Shown here: positions 1-5,743 of the stretch, one piece after another | How the letters are laid out: every line of letters begins with the position of its first letter | Numbering within the stretch: the first letter of the stretch is position 1 | Assembly (NCBI GenBank): GCA_022701475.1 | Contig: JAKOOI010000068.1 | Span: forward strand, 1 to 8,690 | From: Weeksellaceae bacterium | GTDB taxonomy: Bacteria; Bacteroidota; Bacteroidia; Flavobacteriales; Weeksellaceae | Direction of reading: 5' to 3' | Length of the DNA: 8,690 nucleotides | The notes under the pieces: generated by a model | Database searches by the model: none | Told to the model about the DNA's origin: nothing | Seen by the model: the letters and a program-made list of their open reading frames with translations, nothing else | Made by a program: the position numbers and the translations under genes

Positions 1-154
1 GGAATTCTACAAAATCCCCAACGGCCAGCGGGTTGGTAAGCCTGGTTTTGATCAGCTTAAATTTCCCGCGGATCCTTGCCTCGAAGATCGTTCCGGTTTC
101 CGGCTCCAGAACCTGGTACCAGCTTCCTGTAGACTTAATGATTTTTCCTTTCAT
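1..154 (-). CDS. rsgA: Ribosome small-subunit-dependent GTPase A (RsgA), N-terminal fragment cut by window edge
   Basis: Translating the minus strand from the ATG at 154 gives 51 codons that run off the left edge. The product starts MKGKIIKSTGSWYQVL and continues with a segment containing RIRGKFKL and TNPLAVGDFVEF, which matches the N-terminal OB-fold of RsgA (YjeQ). RsgA is a circularly permuted GTPase that binds the 30S subunit late in assembly and checks the decoding centre; the OB-fold contacts the ribosome. The GTPase and zinc domains lie outside the window. A TATATTTG box (169-176) lies 14 bp upstream of the start, so the mRNA leader could be very short. It is transcribed in the same direction as the DAHP synthase gene, 166 bp away. 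The family call rests only on the OB-fold sequence. Confidence 0.85.
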   Translation of the reverse strand, partial: MKGKIIKSTGSWYQVLEPETGTIFEARIRGKFKLIKTRLTNPLAVGDFVEF

Positions 155-168
155 ATAATAAGATGATG

Positions 169-176
169 CAAATATA
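169..176 (-). promoter_or_regulatory. Candidate Bacteroidota -7 promoter box of rsgA
   Basis: The minus strand reads TATATTTG, a full match to the Bacteroidota -7 consensus TAnnTTTG, 14 bp upstream of the rsgA ATG. No TTG is seen at the usual -33 distance, so the promoter is incomplete by consensus. Transcription from here would give a leader of only about 6-10 nt. Confidence 0.4.
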
Positions 177-320
177 TGGAATTAGGCTCAGGTTTGCGAA
201 TAAGAGCGTTTGAGACTCGGAGAATACCGGTTTTTTTTACTTTCAGGTTAAAATTCCGATATTTGCTCTCCGATAGGATCAACCGCTCATATTCTTCCAC
301 CCTCCAATGCCCGAACTTAA

Positions 321-1400
321 TTACCGGTTGATCATAATATTGTTCTGCACTTCAATGGATTCCTCATGAATGGCTTTGAAAACCTTTTCTATGAATTCTT
401 TGGACATTCCGGTTTCCACTGCTTTCTGATCGGCATATTCGCGGATCACTTTCCAACGCTCAGGCTGGAAGATGGCAATATCATTTTCTTTTTTCAGTTT
501 CCCGATTTTTTCCGAGACTTTCATCCGCTGGGCCAGCAGTTCGATCAGCTGGAAATCGATATCGGAAATCAGGGTACGGTGCCGTCCCATCTCGCCGTCC
601 GATGCGGCCAGGTCGGTATTCCGCACTTTCAGGTTACCGATCAGGGTGGCGAGTACTTCAGGGGTAATCTGCTGCGCAGCATCACTCCATGCTTCATCGG
701 GATTGCAATGGCTTTCGATGATCGCTCCCTGATAACCCACATTCAGGGCTTCCTGTGTAATATCAGCAAGTCCCGTCCTGTTTCCGCAGATATGGGAAGG
801 ATCTATCAGCATCGGGATGTCCGGGAACTGACTTTTAAAATCGAGGGCGATCTGCCAGTTCGGATTGTTGCGGTATTTGGTTTTCTGGTAGGTAGAAAAT
901 CCGCGGTGGATGGCCCCGAGGTTCCGGATCCCCTGCCCCAATAATCTTTCAAGCGCACCGATCCATAGGGCGAGATCCGGATTTACGGGATTCTTTACAA
1001 GAACGGTTTTTTCCGTCCCTCTCAGCGCCATTGCAATTTCCTGAACAGTAAATGGATTCACCGTAGACCGCGCACCGATCCAAAGCACGTCAACATCTGC
1101 TTCCAGGGCTGCAAAAACATGATGGGCATTGGCAACTTCCGTAGCGGTCCTGAATCCGTATTCTTCTTTCACTTTCTTCAGCCAGTTGAGACCAATAACG
1201 CCCACGCCTTCAAAGCCGTTGGGCTTGGTGCGGGGTTTCCAGATTCCGGCACGGAAAACCGATACGTTCACGTTGGTTTCCCGGATTCTTCTTGCGGTCT
1301 CCAGCATCTGCGATTCACTTTCCGCGCTGCATGGGCCGGCAATCATAAGAGGTTGCTCAAATTCATTGATCCAGTCGTTTTTTAGTTCTTTTAAATTCAT
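321..1400 (-). CDS. Bifunctional DAHP synthase (type I-beta) / chorismate mutase (AroQ fold)
   Basis: A 359-aa fusion for aromatic amino acid synthesis. The N-terminal part condenses PEP and erythrose 4-phosphate to DAHP. The C-terminal part converts chorismate to prephenate. DAHP synthase motifs are GPCSAES (22-28), RAGIWKPRTKP (50-60), KNPVNPD (136-142), HRGFS (165-169) and IDPSH (199-203). C24, H203, E229 and D240 fit the metal ligands of the I-beta family by spacing. The mutase domain (about 273-356) keeps the AroQ pattern, with R275, R292, K303, R315 and Q352 as likely substrate-binding residues. The ATG at 1400 was chosen because the product then begins MNLKELKNDW, directly before the conserved EQPLMIAGPCSAES; an upstream in-frame TTG at 1442 adds 14 residues without family support. 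Related Bacteroidota fusions are interdependent and are feedback-inhibited by prephenate (family knowledge). It is often annotated aroF/aroG-like, so no symbol is given. Confidence 0.95.
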   Translation of the reverse strand: MNLKELKNDWINEFEQPLMIAGPCSAESESQMLETARRIRETNVNVSVFRAGIWKPRTKPNGFEGVGVIGLNWLKKVKEEYGFRTATEVANAHHVFAALEADVDVLWIGARSTVNPFTVQEIAMALRGTEKTVLVKNPVNPDLALWIGALERLLGQGIRNLGAIHRGFSTYQKTKYRNNPNWQIALDFKSQFPDIPMLIDPSHICGNRTGLADITQEALNVGYQGAIIESHCNPDEAWSDAAQQITPEVLATLIGNLKVRNTDLAASDGEMGRHRTLISDIDFQLIELLAQRMKVSEKIGKLKKENDIAIFQPERWKVIREYADQKAVETGMSKEFIEKVFKAIHEESIEVQNNIMINR

Positions 1401-1623
1401 TATTCTGAGGTATTTATCTTTATCGGGAACATAGCATGGCAAAAAGCTTTATAAATTACTTTATAATTCTTTCTAAAAAATGCCGTTAAAATTTTATTAA
1501 GGAATCAGGAAACCGGAGCGGGCCGGAACATCCTGTTTATTTTTTGGAAAGAAATTCAGTGCACAGGTACCAATAATAAAATCGGTGATAGGTTCTGAAG
1601 TTTCTAAAATCGGTAAACGGAAA

Positions 1624-1653
1624 GCTGAAACGGCCACCGAAAAAAATTTCAGC
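1624..1653 (-). other. Stem-loop in the DAHP synthase upstream region
   Basis: The 7-bp arms GCTGAAA (1624-1630) and TTTCAGC (1647-1653) are perfect complements around a 16-base loop. Inside the loop, CGG (1631-1633) and CCG (1637-1639) could add three pairs. On the minus strand the hairpin is followed by TTTCC, too short a U tract for a clear terminator. It could be a leader structure for the DAHP synthase mRNA or a weak terminator for dnaX. Confidence 0.35.
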
Positions 1654-1723
1654 GGTTACAGCAACAGAATTATATGATTGTTTACTATATTCCATCCGGA
1701 TCGTTCTGATGACGGTCTTTTAC

Positions 1724-1743
1724 CTTCCCGGGGAAGTCTCCCC
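1724..1743 (-). other. Two mutually exclusive GC-rich hairpins sharing one arm
   Basis: CTTCCC (1724-1729) pairs with GGGAAG (1731-1736), while GGGGA (1730-1734) can instead pair with TCCCC (1739-1743) around a 4-base loop. The two folds compete for the same G run. They lie within about 30 nt downstream of the start expected from the TATATTTG box at 1759-1766. This resembles the arm-sharing seen in switchable leaders, but the stems are short and could be chance. Confidence 0.3.
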
Positions 1744-1758
1744 CGTTGAATGACAGAG

Positions 1759-1766
1759 CAAATATA
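1759..1766 (-). promoter_or_regulatory. Candidate -7 promoter box upstream of the DAHP synthase gene
   Basis: The minus strand reads TATATTTG, identical to the boxes upstream of rsgA and of the alpha-oxoamine synthase. It lies 61 bp beyond the dnaX stop codon and about 360 bp upstream of the DAHP synthase ATG. No TTG is visible at the -33 distance. It is the only full TAnnTTTG match I found in this spacer. Confidence 0.35.
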
Positions 1767-1827
1767 TACATTTTATTTAAATATCAGGTTTTCATACCAT
1801 GATAATTTTAACGGAGCGAAAAAAAAA

Positions 1828-2457
1828 TTATGTCAGATCGAATCGCATCAGGTCATCAAGATCTTTCAGCAGCGGGTTTTTCTCGGCAAACTTTTCGAAG
1901 ATTTTTCTTTTGGTCATCACCTCGATCTTCAGGTTTTCAGTATCCCTCTGATATACGACTTCAATGGAAAAATTATGGACTTTGGTTTTGAAATGATTGA
2001 AAAATTCCCGGCTTACCTTGTCGAATTCAGCTTTCGCAGAGTCTGAAGGAAACAGCACGGTGATCTGGTTTTCTCCTGATTTCATGACTTTAAACACCTT
2101 CACCGCATTGAAAGCAAGCGTATCTTTCTTCTGAAGCTGTTTCAGCAGAAGGTTCCATTCAGCAAGAAGATCTGTATCCGTAAAATGGTTTTTGGGAAGT
2201 CCATCTGTTTTTAACGCTGCAGCCTCCTCTTCTTTGGGCTGATCATCTCCTTTGCTGAGAAATGCATTTATACTGAAAGCAGACGAATAGTTTTGCCTGG
2301 TCAAAGGCTTCGTCGTTTTCTTTACTTCCGCTTCTTTGGCAGGTTCTGCAGTGACGGTTTCTTTCCGTACCCCGGGTTCAGGATCTTTCTCCTTTGGTTT
2401 TTCAGCTGTTATAAGTTCCGGCCTTTCCGTAAGGACCGGAGGGATTATGATGAACTT
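1828..2457 (-). CDS. dnaX: DnaX tau-specific C-terminal region, reached by -1 frameshift from the gamma ORF
   Basis: This frame is open from the poly-A run to TAA at 1828-1830. It adds 209 residues, giving a predicted tau-length protein of 568 aa (359 from the upstream frame plus 209). The join reads ...VSKKK then KFIIIPPV. Residues 360 to about 448 are a linker rich in Pro, Glu and Lys. Residues from about 450 to 568 form a compact mixed domain ending in EKNPLLKDLDDLMRFDLT, which resembles the C-terminal end of full-length flavobacterial DnaX as I remember it. In tau, this end holds the polymerase alpha subunit and the helicase at the fork. The region has no convincing start of its own: a TTG at 2304 is in frame but falls mid-linker. 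I therefore read it as the second half of dnaX, not a separate gene. Whether the break is programmed or a homopolymer error cannot be settled here. Confidence 0.85.
   Translation of the reverse strand, partial: KFIIIPPVLTERPELITAEKPKEKDPEPGVRKETVTAEPAKEAEVKKTTKPLTRQNYSSAFSINAFLSKGDDQPKEEEAAALKTDGLPKNHFTDTDLLAEWNLLLKQLQKKDTLAFNAVKVFKVMKSGENQITVLFPSDSAKAEFDKVSREFFNHFKTKVHNFSIEVVYQRDTENLKIEVMTKRKIFEKFAEKNPLLKDLDDLMRFDLT
2418..2439 (-). other. Stem-loop just downstream of the dnaX slippery run and gamma stop
   Basis: On the minus strand CCGG pairs with CCGG (2436-2439 with 2418-2421) and CCTT with AAGG (2431-2434 with 2422-2425), leaving one bulged T (position 2435) and a 5-base loop. The stem has 8 pairs, half of them from two GC-rich CCGG blocks. 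It begins 16 nt after the A run and 5 nt after the gamma stop codon. Structures downstream of a slippery site stimulate -1 frameshifting in E. coli dnaX, usually at a spacing of about 5-8 nt, so this one is farther away than usual. Confidence 0.45.
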
Positions 2458-3533
2458 TTTTTTTTAGAAACGTCTGTGCCGGAGGACAGCGAAGCCAATT
2501 GCATCAGGGCAATCTCAACGGTAAGTCTGGGATTCTTTGAATTTTTGTAATTGATATCGGCATGATTGCAGATTTCGATGGCATCGATCAGCTGCTGTGC
2601 GTTCCAATGCTTTGCCTGCTGTACAAACCTGGACCTGGTCTGTTCTCCCACTTCTATGAGGTCTATGGTAGAAGCATTCTGCGCCATCATCAGATCCCTG
2701 AAGTGGCTGCCCAGTCCTGCAATAAAGATATGAGAGTCAAAACCCTTTCTTACGATATCATTGAAGGCGGACAGGACTTCCGGGATTTTCCCGTCTCTTA
2801 CAAAATCCACGATATTGAGATACTGGTCGTAATCCAGGATATTAAGGACTTCAGCTGCTTTTGAAAGGGTAATATTCTTCTGGGAAAAGGTAGAAAGCCG
2901 GTCAAAAATAGACAGGGCATCGCGTAATGCTCCGTCTGCTTTCTGGGCAATCAGGTAGAGGGCATCATCTTCATACCGGATGCTTTCCTTATCAGCGATC
3001 TGTCTGAGGTGTCCCTGGATATCTTCAATAGTGATTCTTTTGAAGTCATAGATCTGGCAGCGCGAAAGAATGGTAGGAATAATCTTATGCTTTTCCGTGG
3101 TGGCCAGAATAAAAATGGCATGGGCAGGCGGCTCTTCCAAGGTTTTGAGGAAAGCATTGAAGGCTGCGGATGAAAGCATGTGCACCTCGTCGATAATATA
3201 GACTTTATACGTACCTACCTGAGGGGCGAAGCGAACCTGGTCAATCAGTTCACGGATATCGTCTACGGAATTGTTGGATGCAGCATCCAGTTCATAGATG
3301 TTATAGGCAAAGCCATCTTCGGAAACTGAGCCATCTTTCTCGTTGATTTTTCTCGCCAGAATACGGGCGCAGGTTGTTTTCCCCACACCCCTGGGTCCGC
3401 AGAACAGCAAAGCCTGAGCGAGCTGGTTTTCCCCGATCGCATGTTCTAACGTATCCGTAATATGGGATTGCCCTACAACAGTGTCAAACTCCTGTGGACG
3501 ATACTTTCTTGCAGATACGATAAAATTTTCCAT
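2445..3533 (-). CDS. dnaX: DNA polymerase III gamma/tau subunit, gamma-length ORF (clamp-loader ATPase)
   Basis: A 362-aa AAA+ clamp-loader subunit that loads the sliding clamp on primed DNA. The start MENFIVSARKYRPQEFDTVVG is the conserved N terminus. Visible motifs are Walker A GPRGVGKT (46-53), Walker B IIDEVH (113-118), sensor 1 in ATTEK (144-148), the arginine-finger SRC motif (157-159) and sensor 2 in GALRDALS. Domain III follows, to about residue 352. The segment between Walker A and ELDAASNNS (81-89) is short and lacks the Cys4 zinc module found in E. coli DnaX. The frame ends SKKKSSS immediately after a run of ten A residues, so it stops right after domain III, as E. coli gamma does. 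The tau frame continues in -1. The ATG is 99 bp downstream of the TetR gene, so co-transcription is possible. A TATTTTTG box lies only 4 bp upstream of the ATG. Confidence 0.95.
   Translation of the reverse strand: MENFIVSARKYRPQEFDTVVGQSHITDTLEHAIGENQLAQALLFCGPRGVGKTTCARILARKINEKDGSVSEDGFAYNIYELDAASNNSVDDIRELIDQVRFAPQVGTYKVYIIDEVHMLSSAAFNAFLKTLEEPPAHAIFILATTEKHKIIPTILSRCQIYDFKRITIEDIQGHLRQIADKESIRYEDDALYLIAQKADGALRDALSIFDRLSTFSQKNITLSKAAEVLNILDYDQYLNIVDFVRDGKIPEVLSAFNDIVRKGFDSHIFIAGLGSHFRDLMMAQNASTIDLIEVGEQTRSRFVQQAKHWNAQQLIDAIEICNHADINYKNSKNPRLTVEIALMQLASLSSGTDVSKKKSSS
2456..2465 (-). promoter_or_regulatory. Poly-A slippery run (10 A) at the gamma/tau switch of dnaX
   Basis: The minus strand reads TCT, ten A, then GTTCATC. 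In the zero frame this is AAA AAA AAA AGT TCA TCA TAA, giving the gamma ending. A -1 slip, or transcriptional insertion of one A, reads AAG TTC ATC and enters the tau frame. The -1 shift used by E. coli dnaX at A AAA AAG and the transcriptional slippage at an A run in Thermus dnaX are established parallels. A sequencing or assembly error in the homopolymer is the main alternative. Confidence 0.6.
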
Positions 3534-3537
3534 TGGC

Positions 3538-3545
3538 CAAAAATA
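3538..3545 (-). promoter_or_regulatory. Candidate -7 box abutting the dnaX start
   Basis: The minus strand reads TATTTTTG, a match to TAnnTTTG, ending 4 bp before the dnaX ATG. Transcription would then begin at or very near the A of the start codon, giving a leaderless mRNA. No TTG is found at the -33 distance. A chance match in AT-rich DNA is possible. Confidence 0.25.
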
Positions 3546-3632
3546 AGAAATATAGTTCTAATCTGAAAGTGAAACATTCAAATTATCAGCAAAAGCTTAT
3601 TCATTGGTCAATAGGAAAATTTTTTCTCACCA

Positions 3633-4262
3633 TTATTTTTCTTCGTAAGCAAAATCAATGATTTCAGTAATGGCTCTCTCAATTTCTTTTCTGCCCTCAT
3701 CTGTTTTCAGGTCAATTCCGCAGAATTTGCTGGCGTTGTAGGCCGTATAAAGATTAAGATAATAGGAACCGGCAACCAGCAGGGCCGCAATGGCACGATA
3801 TCTCATGGCCTCGTCCTTGAAATGCGGATCTACGATATTGGTAAAAAGCATTTCCCCGATTTCCTCCCGGTCATCTGCTACTTTTTTAAGGATCGGCTTG
3901 TTCTCCGAAAGCCCCCAGAGGATGATTTTCTGAAGTTCCTTGTTTCTGCGGGTATGCTCGAACTGGTTCAGGATGGCTAGTTTGGAAAGTTCCCTGCCAC
4001 CGTCTGAGAAATCGACATGGATGTTATCCTGGTTCATCTTGCTCCAGTAATCCTGGGAACGGATATATTCATCGATGAGCTTTTCGGTGCTTCCGAAATA
4101 CTCATAGATGAGTTTTTTATCAAATCCCGCCACGGCAGCAATTTTACTTACCTTTAAACCAGAATATCCTTTTGTCTTTAAGATCTTCCCTACTGCAGCA
4201 AGCAGTTTCTGTTTGGTCTTTTCTTTATCCCGTATCGGGCCCTGTACAACTTTTCTTGGCAT
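3633..4262 (-). CDS. TetR/AcrR-family transcriptional regulator
   Basis: A 209-aa protein with an N-terminal TetR-type DNA-binding domain. After a basic start (MPRKVVQGPIRDKEKTKQK), residues about 17-63 form the three-helix fold, with GLKVSKIAAVAG (35-46) as helix 2 and the turn, and DKKLIYEYFGS (48-58) as the recognition helix and the following turn. The remaining residues are helical with no recognisable ligand motif, as is usual for the family. The ATG shares its A with the TAA stop of the upstream alpha-oxoamine synthase (TAATG), indicating one mRNA and translational coupling. A palindrome over the operon's -7 box (5546-5559) is the obvious candidate operator, so autorepression is likely (inference). 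The inducer is unknown; an acyl-CoA, fatty acid or lipid would fit the partner enzyme. Confidence 0.9.
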   Translation of the reverse strand: MPRKVVQGPIRDKEKTKQKLLAAVGKILKTKGYSGLKVSKIAAVAGFDKKLIYEYFGSTEKLIDEYIRSQDYWSKMNQDNIHVDFSDGGRELSKLAILNQFEHTRRNKELQKIILWGLSENKPILKKVADDREEIGEMLFTNIVDPHFKDEAMRYRAIAALLVAGSYYLNLYTAYNASKFCGIDLKTDEGRKEIERAITEIIDFAYEEK

Positions 4263-5524
4263 TACTCTATTAATTTTTTTGCAATATGCAACTTTTTATT
4301 GATATCTTCAAATGCATTGAGTGTTTTATCAAGATGTTCTTTCTCATGAGTCGCCGTAACGCTCATCCTGATACGCGCATCTTTTCTGGCCACTGCCGGA
4401 TAAATGATCGGGTTGGTATAGATTCCGTGTTCCAGCAGAAGCTTCCCTACGTCACCTGTAATATGCGGATCCCCTATCTTTACCGGTACCACGGCCGAGC
4501 AGGTTGTTCCCGTATCCAGCCCCATATCATCCAGTCCTTTTTTGAAATAATTGATATTTTCCCAAAGTTTGGCTCTCCACTGCGGCTCCTCGTCAATCAG
4601 CTGTATCGCTTTGATGATGCCGGTAGCTGATCCCGGAGGCGTAGTGGCAGAGAAAATCTGCTGACGCGACTGGTATCTTATAAAATTGGCCAGCTTTTTA
4701 TTCGTGATGATATAACCGCCCAGGTTACCGAATGTCTTGCTGAAAGTTCCGCTGATGATATCTATCTTATCCAGTAATCCAGTATCCTCAATGGTTCCCC
4801 TTCCCGTTTTTCCCAGGATGCCCACTCCATGCACATCATCGATCATCAGGTAAGCATTGTATTTCTTTACCAGTTTGTAAATTTCCTCGACCGGTGCAAT
4901 ATCGCCGTCCTGAGAATACACCCCGTCTATAACTACGAGTTTCGTGCGGTATTGGTTTTCAGATGTTTTCAAAATCTGTTCCAAAGCTTCCAGATTGTTG
5001 TGCGGAAATGTTTTTCTGTTGGTCAGGATACATCCTTCATGCACGCTTGCATGTACAGCCATGTCAAGAATGGCAATATCCTCTTTTTGCAGCAGGATCT
5101 GCAGTGTGGCACTATTGGCCGTGTATCCTGTTGTGAAAATTACCGCTTCTTCCTGGGTCCTTCCGAAGAATGAAGAAATGGTTGACTCCAGTTCATTGTG
5201 ATAGGAGTAATACCCTCCTATCAGTGGGGTCGCTGCCGTACCGGCTCCGAATTTTTCGATCCCTTCCTTGGCTGCCTGCTTCACTTTAGGGTGTTGTGTA
5301 AACCCTAGATAATCACTTGTAACGAAACTGATGAGTTCCTTCGTACTTTGTGTTCCTACGTTCATGACGGAACTGCACCCTGTATTATTCTGCAGTCTGT
5401 ACCGGTGGCCGTTAGAACTCATGTATTCAAGGAAATCATAATAAATATCAGCACGTTCCATCATATCATATCCTGGAATGTTCTCAAAATCCTTAAATGT
5501 AGCTGTAGAAAAGTTAATGTCCAT
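4262..5524 (-). CDS. PLP-dependent alpha-oxoamine synthase, possible serine/cysteate fatty acyltransferase
   Basis: A 420-aa fold-type I PLP enzyme of the family that joins an acyl-CoA or acyl-ACP to an amino acid with loss of CO2. Members include serine palmitoyltransferase, 8-amino-7-oxononanoate synthase and 2-amino-3-ketobutyrate CoA ligase. Visible features are DYLGFTQHP (71-79), GAGTAATPLIGGYYSYHNELE (near 93-113), TGYTANSA (132-139), D154 with H158 in DMAVHAS as the PLP-stacking region, DDVHGVG (229-235), and the Schiff-base lysine K263 in GTFSKTFG. The C-terminal domain carries ARIRMSVTATH (383-393). About 50 residues precede the usual family core. A biotin cluster is not nearby, which argues against BioF. 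Flavobacteria make sphingoid and capnoid (sulfonolipid) bases with such enzymes, and a cysteate fatty acyltransferase is known in Flavobacterium johnsoniae. That assignment is inference; the family call is firm. Confidence 0.9.
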   Translation of the reverse strand: MDINFSTATFKDFENIPGYDMMERADIYYDFLEYMSSNGHRYRLQNNTGCSSVMNVGTQSTKELISFVTSDYLGFTQHPKVKQAAKEGIEKFGAGTAATPLIGGYYSYHNELESTISSFFGRTQEEAVIFTTGYTANSATLQILLQKEDIAILDMAVHASVHEGCILTNRKTFPHNNLEALEQILKTSENQYRTKLVVIDGVYSQDGDIAPVEEIYKLVKKYNAYLMIDDVHGVGILGKTGRGTIEDTGLLDKIDIISGTFSKTFGNLGGYIITNKKLANFIRYQSRQQIFSATTPPGSATGIIKAIQLIDEEPQWRAKLWENINYFKKGLDDMGLDTGTTCSAVVPVKIGDPHITGDVGKLLLEHGIYTNPIIYPAVARKDARIRMSVTATHEKEHLDKTLNAFEDINKKLHIAKKLIE

Positions 5525-5545
5525 CCTTAAATTTTTTGTTAGTTG

Positions 5546-5559
5546 TTTGTTATAACAAA
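5546..5559. promoter_or_regulatory. 14-bp perfect palindrome, candidate TetR operator
   Basis: TTTGTTATAACAAA is a perfect inverted repeat, 21 bp upstream of the alpha-oxoamine synthase ATG. It overlaps the first four bases of the -7 box at 5556-5563 and the expected transcription start. A TetR dimer bound here would block the promoter of the operon that encodes it. Size and symmetry suit a TetR operator; no binding data are available. Confidence 0.45.
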
Positions 5560-5563
5560 TATA
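5556..5563 (-). promoter_or_regulatory. Candidate -7 promoter box of the oxoamine synthase-TetR operon
   Basis: The minus strand reads TATATTTG, a full match to TAnnTTTG, with its 3' G 31 bp upstream of the ATG. No TTG is seen at the -33 distance. The palindrome at 5546-5559 overlaps its 3' half. Confidence 0.45.
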
Positions 5564-5743
5564 AAATAAATTTTAAATATATGTTTAAATAAGTAACCTT
5601 ATGAATAAAAATTTTTATTAAAATCTCTTAATTTGTTTGATATTCATAACACAATGCTCGTAATACAGGCAATCAGGCAAAATCCAGGCGCTCATAAATA
5701 ATTCATAATAAGTTGATTAATTGATAATAATGAGACAATAACT

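Larger units (their letters stand above)
1401..1827. other. 427-bp spacer between the DAHP synthase and dnaX, likely a long 5' leader
   Basis: No coding region is supported here. Read on the minus strand, a TATATTTG box (1759-1766) could start a transcript about 350 nt upstream of the DAHP synthase ATG. That leader would hold two alternative GC-rich hairpins near its 5' end (1724-1743) and a 7-bp stem-loop at 1624-1653. The same segment could equally contain the 3' end of the dnaX transcript. I see no leader peptide rich in Trp, Phe or Tyr. Confidence 0.5.

Noticed and set aside
277..333. 9-bp inverted repeat (GATCAACCG at 277-285, CGGTTGATC at 325-333) spanning the DAHP synthase stop.
   Set aside because: The arms are 39 bp apart and no U tract follows on the minus strand. 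It could be a weak 3' stem but is not a convincing terminator.
366..944. Long plus-strand frames opposite the DAHP synthase, dnaX and oxoamine synthase genes.
   Set aside because: They are antisense shadows of strongly supported genes and their translations lack family features.
1828..2304. Separate 158-aa gene starting at a TTG at 2304.
   Set aside because: The frame is open up to the dnaX A run, the TTG is in the middle of a linker, and the C-terminal domain is that of DnaX tau.
5604..5619. Perfect 16-bp palindrome AATAAAAATTTTTATT between the LuxR and oxoamine synthase genes.
   Set aside because: It consists of an A run followed by a T run, which is common in AT-rich spacers, with no link to a promoter box.
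5666..5690. Short CAGGC direct repeats (5666, 5674, 5685) resembling iterated binding sites.
   Set aside because: Units are only 5-7 bp, unevenly spaced (8 and 11 bp), and far from any promoter box.
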